28,796 nt of DNA from Eubacteriaceae bacterium (GTDB lineage: Bacteria > Bacillota > Clostridia > Eubacteriales > Alkalibacteraceae), in NCBI GenBank assembly GCA_003446375.1, contig DMAW01000001.1:1-28796 (forward strand), in the 5' to 3' direction. The stretch's first letter is position 1. Each line of letters opens with the position of its first letter. The position numbers were made by a program, and so were the translations under genes. Below, piece by piece: positions 22,949 to 28,796 of this stretch. The notes beneath the pieces are model-generated. The model did no database searches, had not been told where the DNA came from, and saw only the letters and a list, made by a program, of their open reading frames with translations.

Positions 22949-22965
22949 AATATTATATCATAAAA
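22949..22965. repeat. 17-nt direct repeat, right copy
   Basis: Identical to 22805-22821. It overlaps the left target-site duplication of the IS (22959-22976) and carries the -10 box of the structured RNA. Confidence 0.8.
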
Positions 22966-22982
22966 ACAAATCCATCTGTCAA
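22952..22982 (-). promoter_or_regulatory. Hybrid promoter of the structured RNA, -35 supplied by the IS end
   Basis: On the minus strand TTGACA (22982-22977), 19 bases, then TATAAT (22957-22952) with an upstream TG one base away. The TTGACA is the first six bases of the insertion sequence read outward; the -10 is native. Without the IS the position would read TGTCAA. The 19-nt spacing is long, but the extended -10 may compensate. Confidence 0.55.
22959..22976. repeat. Left target-site duplication of the IS
   Basis: CATAAAAACAAATCCATC, 18 bp, is identical to 24477-24494. It marks a complete, recent-looking insertion. Confidence 0.85.
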
Positions 22983-22999
22983 TAACTTGTGAAAATGTC
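22977..22999 (+). repeat. Left terminal inverted repeat of the IS
   Basis: Begins TGTCAATAACTTGTGA and continues to AATGTC. Matches the right end at 19 of 23 bases. Confidence 0.8.
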
Positions 23000-23055
23000 T
23001 CTTTTTTATAAAGTAATTATTTTGAGAAAATGTCTTTTTTTCAGTCTGCCTCATA

Positions 23056-24405
23056 TTAAATTGAGACAGACTGTTGTTTTTCAAAGAATAATTCGTAAAG
23101 AAACTTCAGAGACAGGTTGTAATCTTCTGCCCACCAGATATTTTTCCACCGGTCAGATCCGTGAATTATATGTGGAGTGATTTGTTTGGTGATATTTTTA
23201 CTTACCGACTTTTCTTTGGTGTTTTTATTTTGAGGCTTTATGTAACGGATGACATCATAAGTTTGATCCTTGTAACTGACCCGTATACCAAATCTCGGAT
23301 TTACAAGAACTTCAATCTCTTTCCTGGAAGAGATGACAGGGAATCCTTTGTCAAGGATCTGAAAGCATCTGTTCTTGAATGAAAATGTACCTGCATTATC
23401 GGTCTTGCGATTATGTTTGATACATAAAATTTCGTCAATGTCGACTTTATTGCCAAGAGGAACAAAAATTGACTCACCTTCAGGTTCTACAGAGAATTTG
23501 ATGTTGAACATGTGCCGATATTCTAGCTCTAGAAACTGGTTTGCTTGTTCTACTGTACGAATTTTACGTTTGGCAAACTCTACAGGCAATCTGCCCTGCA
23601 GGGTATCCCACATCCTTTCAACTCGGCCCTTGGCTTGAGGGGATTTGGCAAAAATGATATCTATGCCCAACTCATTCATAGATCGGCCAAACTGGGTCAG
23701 GTTGACTGTTTGGCCGGCAATAAGTTCCTCGACCGTCAGTTTTCCCGTTTTAGGAGACCGGAAGATGGTGTGGTTGTCTGAGTAAAGGCTCTGGGGAACG
23801 CCAAAGTCTAGACAACACTGACGCATGGTTTCCAAGTATCCGAAGAGGCATTCATTTTGCGTCATGTACAGTCCTACGATTTGACCGGTAGCATCATCAA
23901 TGGCTCCATGGAGTGCATACTTGCTATTTCCGCCAAACCACTCGAAAGGGGTAGCATCGATCTGTATAAGTTGACCTGGATGTTCCTTTCGCTTTCTTCG
24001 ATGAGTACGGCGACGGGTCTTTTTCTTTTTAGGGCTTTCATATCCTTGTTTTTTTAGTATACTGGTAAGTGATGAATATGAGATTTTGATCTTATATTCG
24101 TCTTCAAGAATTTCTTGAAAGTGGAGGAAGTTGATGCCGTCAAAATCCGGGTTGGAGCGAATTTCAAGGATCTCTTCCTTCATTTCCTCTTTAATGGCAT
24201 GTGCAGGTTTTCTACCTGTATTTTTATGAATCAACGATTCAGCACCAGATTCAACAATTCCTTTCTTTATACGACTAATCTGGCGGGTAGAAAGACCGAG
24301 CAACTGTGCTGCCTGATCTCTTGTGATATGCTTTTCGATAAAACTGTTGATGACCTTATAGGTCTTTAACTGCTCTTGCGACAAAGTGATCCATCCTTTT
24401 TTCAT
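23056..24405 (-). CDS. ISNCY-family DDE transposase
   Basis: A 449-aa transposase. The N-terminal HTH (ITRDQAAQLLGLSTRQISRIKKG, about 32-54) and a second helix-turn-helix region precede the DDE catalytic core: Asp in QLIQIDATPFEW (about 150), Asp in SLYSDNHTIF (about 210) and Glu in KGRVERMWDTLQ (about 266). A KKKKTRRRTHRRKRKE basic patch (about 125-140) lies before the core, and a beta-rich C-terminal domain follows. The frame is intact with no stops, so the element may be active. The ribosome binding site is weak, as often seen in IS genes. It occupies nearly the whole element. Confidence 0.92.
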   Translation of the reverse strand: MKKGWITLSQEQLKTYKVINSFIEKHITRDQAAQLLGLSTRQISRIKKGIVESGAESLIHKNTGRKPAHAIKEEMKEEILEIRSNPDFDGINFLHFQEILEDEYKIKISYSSLTSILKKQGYESPKKKKTRRRTHRRKRKEHPGQLIQIDATPFEWFGGNSKYALHGAIDDATGQIVGLYMTQNECLFGYLETMRQCCLDFGVPQSLYSDNHTIFRSPKTGKLTVEELIAGQTVNLTQFGRSMNELGIDIIFAKSPQAKGRVERMWDTLQGRLPVEFAKRKIRTVEQANQFLELEYRHMFNIKFSVEPEGESIFVPLGNKVDIDEILCIKHNRKTDNAGTFSFKNRCFQILDKGFPVISSRKEIEVLVNPRFGIRVSYKDQTYDVIRYIKPQNKNTKEKSVSKNITKQITPHIIHGSDRWKNIWWAEDYNLSLKFLYELFFEKQQSVSI

Positions 24406-24453
24406 ATTTTCAGTTTAATAGAATGTGACATTTTATCAAGTGAATCTAAAGGT

Positions 24454-24476
24454 GACATTATCACAAGTTAACAACA
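24454..24476 (-). repeat. Right terminal inverted repeat of the IS
   Basis: Read on the minus strand it begins TGTTGTTAACTTGTGA and continues to AATGTC, matching the left end at 19 of 23 bases. Confidence 0.8.
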
Positions 24477-24494
24477 CATAAAAACAAATCCATC
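24477..24494. repeat. Right target-site duplication of the IS
   Basis: CATAAAAACAAATCCATC, identical to 22959-22976, directly followed by the TTGACA of the cold-shock gene promoter. Confidence 0.85.
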
Positions 24495-24523
24495 TTGACA
24501 TTTCATTTAGTAAGTGTTATCAT
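24495..24523 (+). promoter_or_regulatory. Promoter of the cold-shock gene
   Basis: TTGACA (24495-24500), 17 bases, TATCAT (24518-24523). This predicts a start near 24530 and a leader of about 140 nt, consistent with cold-shock genes. Confidence 0.8.
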
Positions 24524-24528
24524 GAATA

Positions 24529-24669
24529 GGTACTTAAATTGAACTTAATAGTATTAACATCAATTATCATTAATTGGCGCTCGTATTTTTTACAGTGTAC
24601 CCTGATTAAAGAATTGTTTGTTATCTGTTTTGCAAAGATTTAGGAATTAATATTTAGGAGGTACACGAT
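24529..24669 (+). promoter_or_regulatory. Long cold-shock leader with possible SD-sequestering element
   Basis: The roughly 140-nt untranslated leader contains GTGTACC (24595-24601), a perfect complement of GGTACAC (24660-24666), which overlaps the end of the AGGAGG Shine-Dalgarno. GGTAC also occurs at the predicted 5' end (24529-24533) and in the third to fourth codons (24676-24680), so several segments could compete for one GTACC. Temperature-dependent leader folding is known for cspA in E. coli; the fold proposed here is inference. Confidence 0.5.
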
Positions 24670-24870
24670 ATGAGCGGTACAGTAAAATGGTTTAATTCAG
24701 ACAAAGGATTTGGTTTTATTACAGGAGATGACGGAAACGACGTTTTCGCACATTACTCTCAAATTCAAGCAGACGGATTCAAGACTTTGGAAGAAGGTCA
24801 AAAAGTTACTTTTGACATCGTTCAAGGCCCTAAAGGTCCTCAAGCAGAAAATATTGTAGTTGTAAAATAA
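24670..24870 (+). CDS. Cold-shock protein (CspA family)
   Basis: This 66-aa single cold-shock domain, an RNA/ssDNA-binding beta barrel, has RNP1 (KGFGFI, residues 12-17) and RNP2 (VFAHYS, residues 25-30) and the typical N-terminal GTVKWFNSDKG. It acts as an RNA chaperone in the cytosol. AGGAGG lies upstream of the ATG. It is monocistronic, with its own promoter, long leader and terminator. The IS insertion left the promoter intact. Confidence 0.98.
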   Translation: MSGTVKWFNSDKGFGFITGDDGNDVFAHYSQIQADGFKTLEEGQKVTFDIVQGPKGPQAENIVVVK

Positions 24871-24887
24871 TTTAACTCAAATATTTT

Positions 24888-24918
24888 AGCCTTATGATTT
24901 TTCATAAGGCTTTTTTTA
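24888..24918 (+). terminator. Terminator of the cold-shock gene
   Basis: AGCCTTATGA and its complement form a 10-bp perfect stem with a 4-nt T loop, followed by seven to eight T. Confidence 0.92.
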
Positions 24919-24940
24919 TTTTTTGAAAATGCCTCCATTA

Positions 24941-24964
24941 AAAAAAGCGAGGTCTGCCCCCGCT
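24941..24964 (-). terminator. Terminator of the Ldh-family dehydrogenase gene
   Basis: On the minus strand AGCGGGG / CCTCGCT forms a 7-bp stem with one G-U pair and a GCAGA loop, followed by TTTTTT. It pairs properly only as minus-strand RNA. Confidence 0.75.
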
Positions 24965-24979
24965 AAGTTCAATTTATAT

Positions 24980-26089
24980 TTATTCTTCAAATGGAAACTT
25001 GTGATCTAGTTCCAAAGAATCTCTAACTTCTATCAGCTCTTTTTGAACATCTTCTCCAACAGGTACCCCTTTGTCTTTTCGTTCAAGCCATGATAAGTAT
25101 TCTTTTTCTCCAGCTGTATATATCCTTTCTTCTCCGGGCGCAACCTGAGAACCCCTAAGCTCTCTAAGTATGTCTCCTGCAGTCTTTTTGAAGCTTTCCG
25201 CGCCTAGAAACGCATCTGTGTCGATAGCTATAAAAAAGTGTCCTAAGTGATACGGTACCTTTTCACCATTAGCGCCGATTCCGGTAAGCATCTTCATGTA
25301 GTTTCCTGCCTGAAGTGCAGCAGATAATATTTCCACTACTGCAGCATATCCGTAGCCCTTGTATCCTCCAAGCTCTTCTCCTATTCCACCTAGCGGAGCC
25401 AGTGCTGCATCCTCAGTCACCAGATCTTTTAAAATCTGTTGACTGTCTGTCAGGGCAGATCCGTCCCTTCCGATAACCATTCCTGCAGGCGTATCTTTTC
25501 CTATTCTTGCATAGTACTCTATTTTACCTCTTTGAGTGATGCTGGTTGCACAATCAAGAACAAAAGGAAACGGTTCATCCGTAGGCAATCCAAAAGTAAG
25601 AGGGTTTGTGCCCATCATGTTTTCAACACCAAATGTTGGTGCTATAGATGGCCTGGCATTGGTTCCCGTTATGCCGATCATCCCCTCTTTTGTGGCCATG
25701 GTGCTATAGTATCCTGCTATGCCGTAATGAGTTGAATTTCTTACAGCTACCATTCCCATACCGTATTTTTTTGCTTTATCTATAGCCATTTTCATTGACT
25801 TGTATCCTATTACCATTCCCATGCCATCATGACCGTCCACAACAGCAGTAGTAGGAGTTTCCTTTAAAACTTCAAACTGCGTTACAGGCTTTTGTATTCC
25901 TGCATTTATCCTATCTACATAAATCGGCTTGAATCTATTGCATCCATGACTCTCGATTCCCCTTTTGTCGCTTTCCATCAACACATCTGCGCAAATCTCA
26001 GCTTCTTTTCTGGGCACCCCTAGTTTTTCAAATGCGCAGGTCATAAAATCTCCTATCAGCTCCCAGCTAACATATGGTCTTGTCTCCAC
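24980..26089 (-). CDS. Ldh-family (malate/L-lactate dehydrogenase type 2) NAD(P)-dependent oxidoreductase
   Basis: This 369-aa cytosolic enzyme belongs to the family that includes archaeal-type malate dehydrogenase, ureidoglycolate dehydrogenase and sulfolactate dehydrogenase. Recognisable segments are SDKRGIESHG near residue 45, VRNSTHYGIAGYY with the catalytic-type His near 120, TGTNARPSIAPTFG, and GTNPLTFGLPT with FVLDCATS. Near the C terminus is GGIGEELGGYKGYG. Length fits the family. The start is GTG with AAGGAG 7 nt upstream; the ATG two bases earlier is out of frame. It lies alone between two terminated units. The 2-hydroxyacid substrate cannot be told from sequence. It could in principle supply the dehydrogenase missing from the PTS operon, but the distance argues against it. 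Confidence 0.9.
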   Translation of the reverse strand: METRPYVSWELIGDFMTCAFEKLGVPRKEAEICADVLMESDKRGIESHGCNRFKPIYVDRINAGIQKPVTQFEVLKETPTTAVVDGHDGMGMVIGYKSMKMAIDKAKKYGMGMVAVRNSTHYGIAGYYSTMATKEGMIGITGTNARPSIAPTFGVENMMGTNPLTFGLPTDEPFPFVLDCATSITQRGKIEYYARIGKDTPAGMVIGRDGSALTDSQQILKDLVTEDAALAPLGGIGEELGGYKGYGYAAVVEILSAALQAGNYMKMLTGIGANGEKVPYHLGHFFIAIDTDAFLGAESFKKTAGDILRELRGSQVAPGEERIYTAGEKEYLSWLERKDKGVPVGEDVQKELIEVRDSLELDHKFPFEE

Positions 26090-26149
26090 ATAATCACTCC
26101 TTGTATTATAGAATCAATTAATATTTTATCATAAAACACTCAAAGGCTA

Positions 26150-28660
26150 TCAAATATTTTCATCTTCTTCTTTTCCTTTGTTCATACCATTTCCATTGTC
26201 ATCTTCTTCTTTATTTTTTCTGTTCTCATAGGATTCAAGAAGTCTTTTAGCTACTCTTGCAAATACAGTGCCTTCAGGGTATGCACCATCTTCATTTTCT
26301 TCTCCTGCTTCTGTGTCTGTCAAAAGATATATCCCTTCTTCAATCGTTTTGACTGCATATATGCTAAATTTTCCTTCTCTCACTGCATCTAGCACTTCAT
26401 CTTTCAACATAAGATCATCAATGTTTTCAGCCGGAATCATTACCCCTTGATCACCGCTAAGGCCCTTTGCGCTGCATATGTCAAAAAATCCTTCTATCTT
26501 TTCTACAGCTCCGCCAATCGGCTGTATTTTCCCCCTTTGATCTACTGAACCTGTTACGGCGATATTCTGCTTTATGGGAACTCCTGAAAGGCTGGATAAT
26601 ATTGCATAAAGCTCTGCACTGGAAGCACTATCACCTTCCACTCCTTGATAATTCTGCTCAAAGGTAATCTGCGCAGTAAGTCCGAAAGGTTTTTTCTTGG
26701 CAAAGGTTCCTCCAAGATATCCTACTAGAGTATAGACCCCTTTGGTATGGATGCTTCCGCTCATCCCCGTCTCTCTCTCAATATGTATTACTCCTCCTCG
26801 CCCCATATACGTCCTTGCCGTGATCCTCATGGGTATTCCAAAAGAGTAGCCGCTTAATCCGATTACCGACAGCCCGTTTATTTGGCCTACCTCTCTACCT
26901 GTAGTCTCTATCCTGATTCTTTCCTTGACTATTCCCTCTTGAATTTTTTCCTCTAATTTATTAAGCCTGTATTTTCTTTCATCTATCGCTTTTTTGACAT
27001 GCCTTGAATCTACGAATTCACTATCTTCCATAGAAGCAAATGCCGAAGCTTCGTATACTATGTCTTTTATGTCATTAAATCTAGTAGAAAGTTTGTTTTG
27101 ATCTGCTGCCAATCTGGACCCGTACTCTATTATTCTAGAAAGAGCCGGTCTGTCAAAATGCTTTAAATTTCCTTCTCTGCACAGAGTGCTTACAAAGGAT
27201 ACATACTGACAAACATTGTCGCTGTTTCTTGGCATCTCTATATCGAAATCTACTTTGATCTTAAACAATTTTTCAAAATCTTCATCTGAACTAAATATGG
27301 CATAAAATATAGGCGTGCCGATTAGCAGTATCTTTACATCCAAAGGTATTGGCTGAGGCCTCAAGGTAGTAGTAGGTATAAGCCTGTACTGTTCTCCCAT
27401 ATTCTCAACAATAGCTTCCCTGTACTTCAAGGCTTTTTTAAGTGCATCCCACACAAATGGATCCATCAATAAATCCTTTGCTTGAAGTATCAAATATCCT
27501 CCGTTAGCCCTTTGCAGAGCTCCAGGCTTAACCATGGTAAAATCAGTTGTCATGCTCATCATATGGCTTTTGTACTCTATTTTCCCAAACAGGTTGTAGT
27601 AATTTGGATTAGATTCAATTATTACCGGAGCCCCTGTTATCCGCTCATTGTTGACAAAGAGATTTACCTTGTACCTGGCAAACCTGTTTTCTTCATCTTC
27701 AAAGTAAAAACCATTTTCATCAATTAGTCCTCCATTTTCCTGGGCATCTTGAGGCACTTGCTGTTGAAATGCATTATCTACAATTCCTCCATGACCAGAT
27801 GATTTAAATGTTTTGTGGTTTTCAACTACATCCTTGAATACCCCATCTAAGTACTCTATGATCTTGGGATATTCTCTATACTTTTCTTTGAGTCTATTTA
27901 CCGGCGCTTCCGCAGCAGAATGGGCAATCTTTTTTTCCAGCTCTACAATTTGCCCGTTGCCCTGCTTTTCCAGGTTTTGCCCATATCTCATAGTTTCGTT
28001 CATTTTCTTTTGAAGTTGGTGCATCTTCTCTTCGATCTTTTTTCTTTCATCTATAGAATACTTTTCGTATTCTTCCTGCTGTATGGGCTGTCCGTCCTTT
28101 ATGGGCAAAAACAAAACCCTTCCCGGCAACTGTTGGAGCATGAAGCCTTCATCATTAGCTTCCTTTTCAACTTCATGAAGCATGTCGACAAGCTTTTTTC
28201 TGACTGATTGAATTATCCTGTCTCTTTGCTGCCTGTAGTCGCTGCCTTCAAAAGCTCTCGGTATTATTATCCGAAGCTCCGATACCAGAGCTTCCATATC
28301 CTTTTTAAAGACCTTTCCCTCACCTGCCGGCAGAGAAATCGCCAAAGGATTGTCTCTATCAGTAAAATTGTAAATGTAGCACCAGTCCTCAGGTACCGCT
28401 TTTACTTTTGCAATTTGTCTCACAGCGCTTTCAGTATAAGTGCTTTTTCCAGTTCCTTGAGCTCCCGATACAAATATATTGTAGCCTGTGGCGTTCATCT
28501 TAAGCCCAAAGTCCATAGCCTTTATAGCCCTCTCCTGTCCTATGAAGTTTTCAAAAGGTTCCACATCTTTGGAAGTCGAGCAAAAATCCAGCTCATTTTC
28601 GTTTCCACAAATCTTTTTCAGCCTGTCAATACCTACTTTGAATCTTTCTTCATTTACCAT
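26150..28660 (-). CDS. Lon-like ATP-dependent protease (AAA_32 + S16 peptidase)
   Basis: This 836-aa protein combines an AAA+ domain and a C-terminal Lon-type protease domain. The Walker A motif is GAQGTGKST (about 67-75), close to the N terminus. A long helical coiled-coil insertion follows (about 165-260, many Glu/Lys/Gln). The protease domain (about 580-770) carries the Ser of EGDSASSAELYA and the Lys of GGAVEKIEGF, the Ser-Lys dyad. It lacks the LonA N-terminal substrate domain, so it is a Lon-related protease of the LonB/LonC-like AAA_32 type rather than classical Lon. The C-terminal tail (about 805-836) is very acidic. The open frame reaches 28693; ATG 28660 has AGGAGG about 7 nt upstream, so I take that start. 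Confidence 0.93.
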   Translation of the reverse strand: MVNEERFKVGIDRLKKICGNENELDFCSTSKDVEPFENFIGQERAIKAMDFGLKMNATGYNIFVSGAQGTGKSTYTESAVRQIAKVKAVPEDWCYIYNFTDRDNPLAISLPAGEGKVFKKDMEALVSELRIIIPRAFEGSDYRQQRDRIIQSVRKKLVDMLHEVEKEANDEGFMLQQLPGRVLFLPIKDGQPIQQEEYEKYSIDERKKIEEKMHQLQKKMNETMRYGQNLEKQGNGQIVELEKKIAHSAAEAPVNRLKEKYREYPKIIEYLDGVFKDVVENHKTFKSSGHGGIVDNAFQQQVPQDAQENGGLIDENGFYFEDEENRFARYKVNLFVNNERITGAPVIIESNPNYYNLFGKIEYKSHMMSMTTDFTMVKPGALQRANGGYLILQAKDLLMDPFVWDALKKALKYREAIVENMGEQYRLIPTTTLRPQPIPLDVKILLIGTPIFYAIFSSDEDFEKLFKIKVDFDIEMPRNSDNVCQYVSFVSTLCREGNLKHFDRPALSRIIEYGSRLAADQNKLSTRFNDIKDIVYEASAFASMEDSEFVDSRHVKKAIDERKYRLNKLEEKIQEGIVKERIRIETTGREVGQINGLSVIGLSGYSFGIPMRITARTYMGRGGVIHIERETGMSGSIHTKGVYTLVGYLGGTFAKKKPFGLTAQITFEQNYQGVEGDSASSAELYAILSSLSGVPIKQNIAVTGSVDQRGKIQPIGGAVEKIEGFFDICSAKGLSGDQGVMIPAENIDDLMLKDEVLDAVREGKFSIYAVKTIEEGIYLLTDTEAGEENEDGAYPEGTVFARVAKRLLESYENRKNKEEDDNGNGMNKGKEEDENI

Positions 28661-28686
28661 TGCCAATCCTCCTAAGACCGTAATCG

Positions 28687-28709
28687 TATACAACTCGTTA
28701 TATTGTATA
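28687..28709 (-). promoter_or_regulatory. Inverted repeat over the likely promoter of the Lon-like gene
   Basis: TATACAA, nine bases, TTGTATA: a perfect 7-bp inverted repeat starting 27 bases before the start codon. On the minus strand it overlaps the best -10 (TATACA) for a TTTACA -35 about 17 bases upstream. This is a plausible repressor operator; the regulator is unknown. Confidence 0.45.
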
Positions 28710-28744
28710 TACCCTTTTTAGGATAATGTAAATGTGCTAAAAAT

Positions 28745-28773
28745 AAAAAACCCCAATGAATTTATCATTGGGG
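28745..28773 (-). terminator. Terminator of a gene beyond the right edge
   Basis: CCCCAATGA / TCATTGGGG, a 9-bp perfect stem, is followed on the minus strand by TTTTTT. It indicates a leftward gene ending just outside the window and makes the Lon-like gene a separate transcription unit. Confidence 0.85.
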
Positions 28774-28796
28774 AAATGTGCAAATATTTAAATACG

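Larger units (their letters stand above)
22977..24476 (-). mobile_element. Insertion sequence of the ISNCY/IS1202-like type, 1500 bp, complete
   Basis: The element has one transposase gene on the minus strand, imperfect terminal inverted repeats and an 18-bp target duplication. The ends match at 19 of 23 positions (22977-22999 against 24476-24454): both start TGT, share TAACTTGTGA and then AATGTC. A second, subterminal copy of the TTGA-n-AAAATGTC motif occurs near each end (about 23021-23034 and 24425-24440), likely paired transposase binding sites. Long target duplications are known for the IS1202 group, in keeping with the transposase type. Its right end lies only 18 bases from the -35 box of the cold-shock gene, and its left end supplies TTGACA to the structured RNA promoter. 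Confidence 0.88.

Noticed and set aside
28208..28675. 155-aa plus-strand open frame opposite the Lon-like protease
   Set aside because: Antisense to the Walker A region of the protease; no start signal and no recognisable motif.
1..28796. CRISPR arrays, rRNA and tRNA genes
   Set aside because: No regularly spaced repeats and no rRNA or tRNA sequence seen on either strand.

Overview
The window is AT-rich with short intergenic gaps, strong GGAGG-type ribosome binding sites, several GTG and TTG starts, and gene families typical of anaerobic, low-GC Firmicutes. These include a HrcA/CIRCE-type element, an LDCC small protein, a galactitol-type PTS, an encapsulated ferritin and a two-domain Lon-like protease. 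A flagellar sigma-type promoter before a chemoreceptor gene suggests a motile organism. I read it as a clostridial (Clostridia class) chromosome; the species cannot be named from this sequence.

Layout from left to right. (1) 1-2522, minus strand: an HD-domain protein, a stand-alone class II aldolase/epimerase, a terminator, a VanZ-like protein and a membrane protein with a Pro/Glu-rich tail. (2) 2724-4743, plus strand: htpG behind a textbook promoter and a perfect CIRCE operator. (3) 4761-6648, minus strand: a chemoreceptor with a sigma-D/sigma-28-like promoter. (4) 6661-15581, minus strand: a ten-gene catabolic operon in the order PTS IIA, IIB, IIC, DhaL, DhaK, PRD regulator, class II aldolase, second DhaK, second DhaL, orphan IIB. 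It has one good promoter, two adjacent palindromes in the leader, and a strong terminator at the end. (5) 15735-19825: a probable copper/metal module. A four-part HMA/SafE/cupredoxin protein on the plus strand converges on a response regulator, histidine kinase and 46-aa LDCC protein on the minus strand. (6) 19948-22765: a LiaF-like membrane protein, an encapsulin/encapsulated-ferritin pair, a PAP2 phosphatase and a 54-aa acidic protein. (7) 22805-24918: a candidate structured RNA flanked by a 17-nt direct repeat, a complete ISNCY-type insertion sequence with an 18-bp target duplication, and a cold-shock protein gene with a long leader. (8) 24941-28796, minus strand: an Ldh-family dehydrogenase and a Lon-like ATP-dependent protease. 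The terminator of a gene lying beyond the right edge is also present.

How the genes may work together. In the central operon the PTS should import and phosphorylate a sugar or ketose. The class II aldolase would cleave or epimerise it, and the two DhaK/DhaL pairs would phosphorylate dihydroxyacetone or a related short ketose. The PRD regulator, which carries its own EIIB-like and EIIA-like domains, would sense PTS flux. There is no DhaM (EIIA-Man) and no polyol dehydrogenase in the cluster, so the pathway is not a standard glycerol/dihydroxyacetone or galactitol route.

The least explained items are this duplicated-kinase PTS operon, the structured RNA at 22818-22945 whose promoter region was rewritten by the IS insertion, and a possible SD-sequestering switch in the cold-shock leader.
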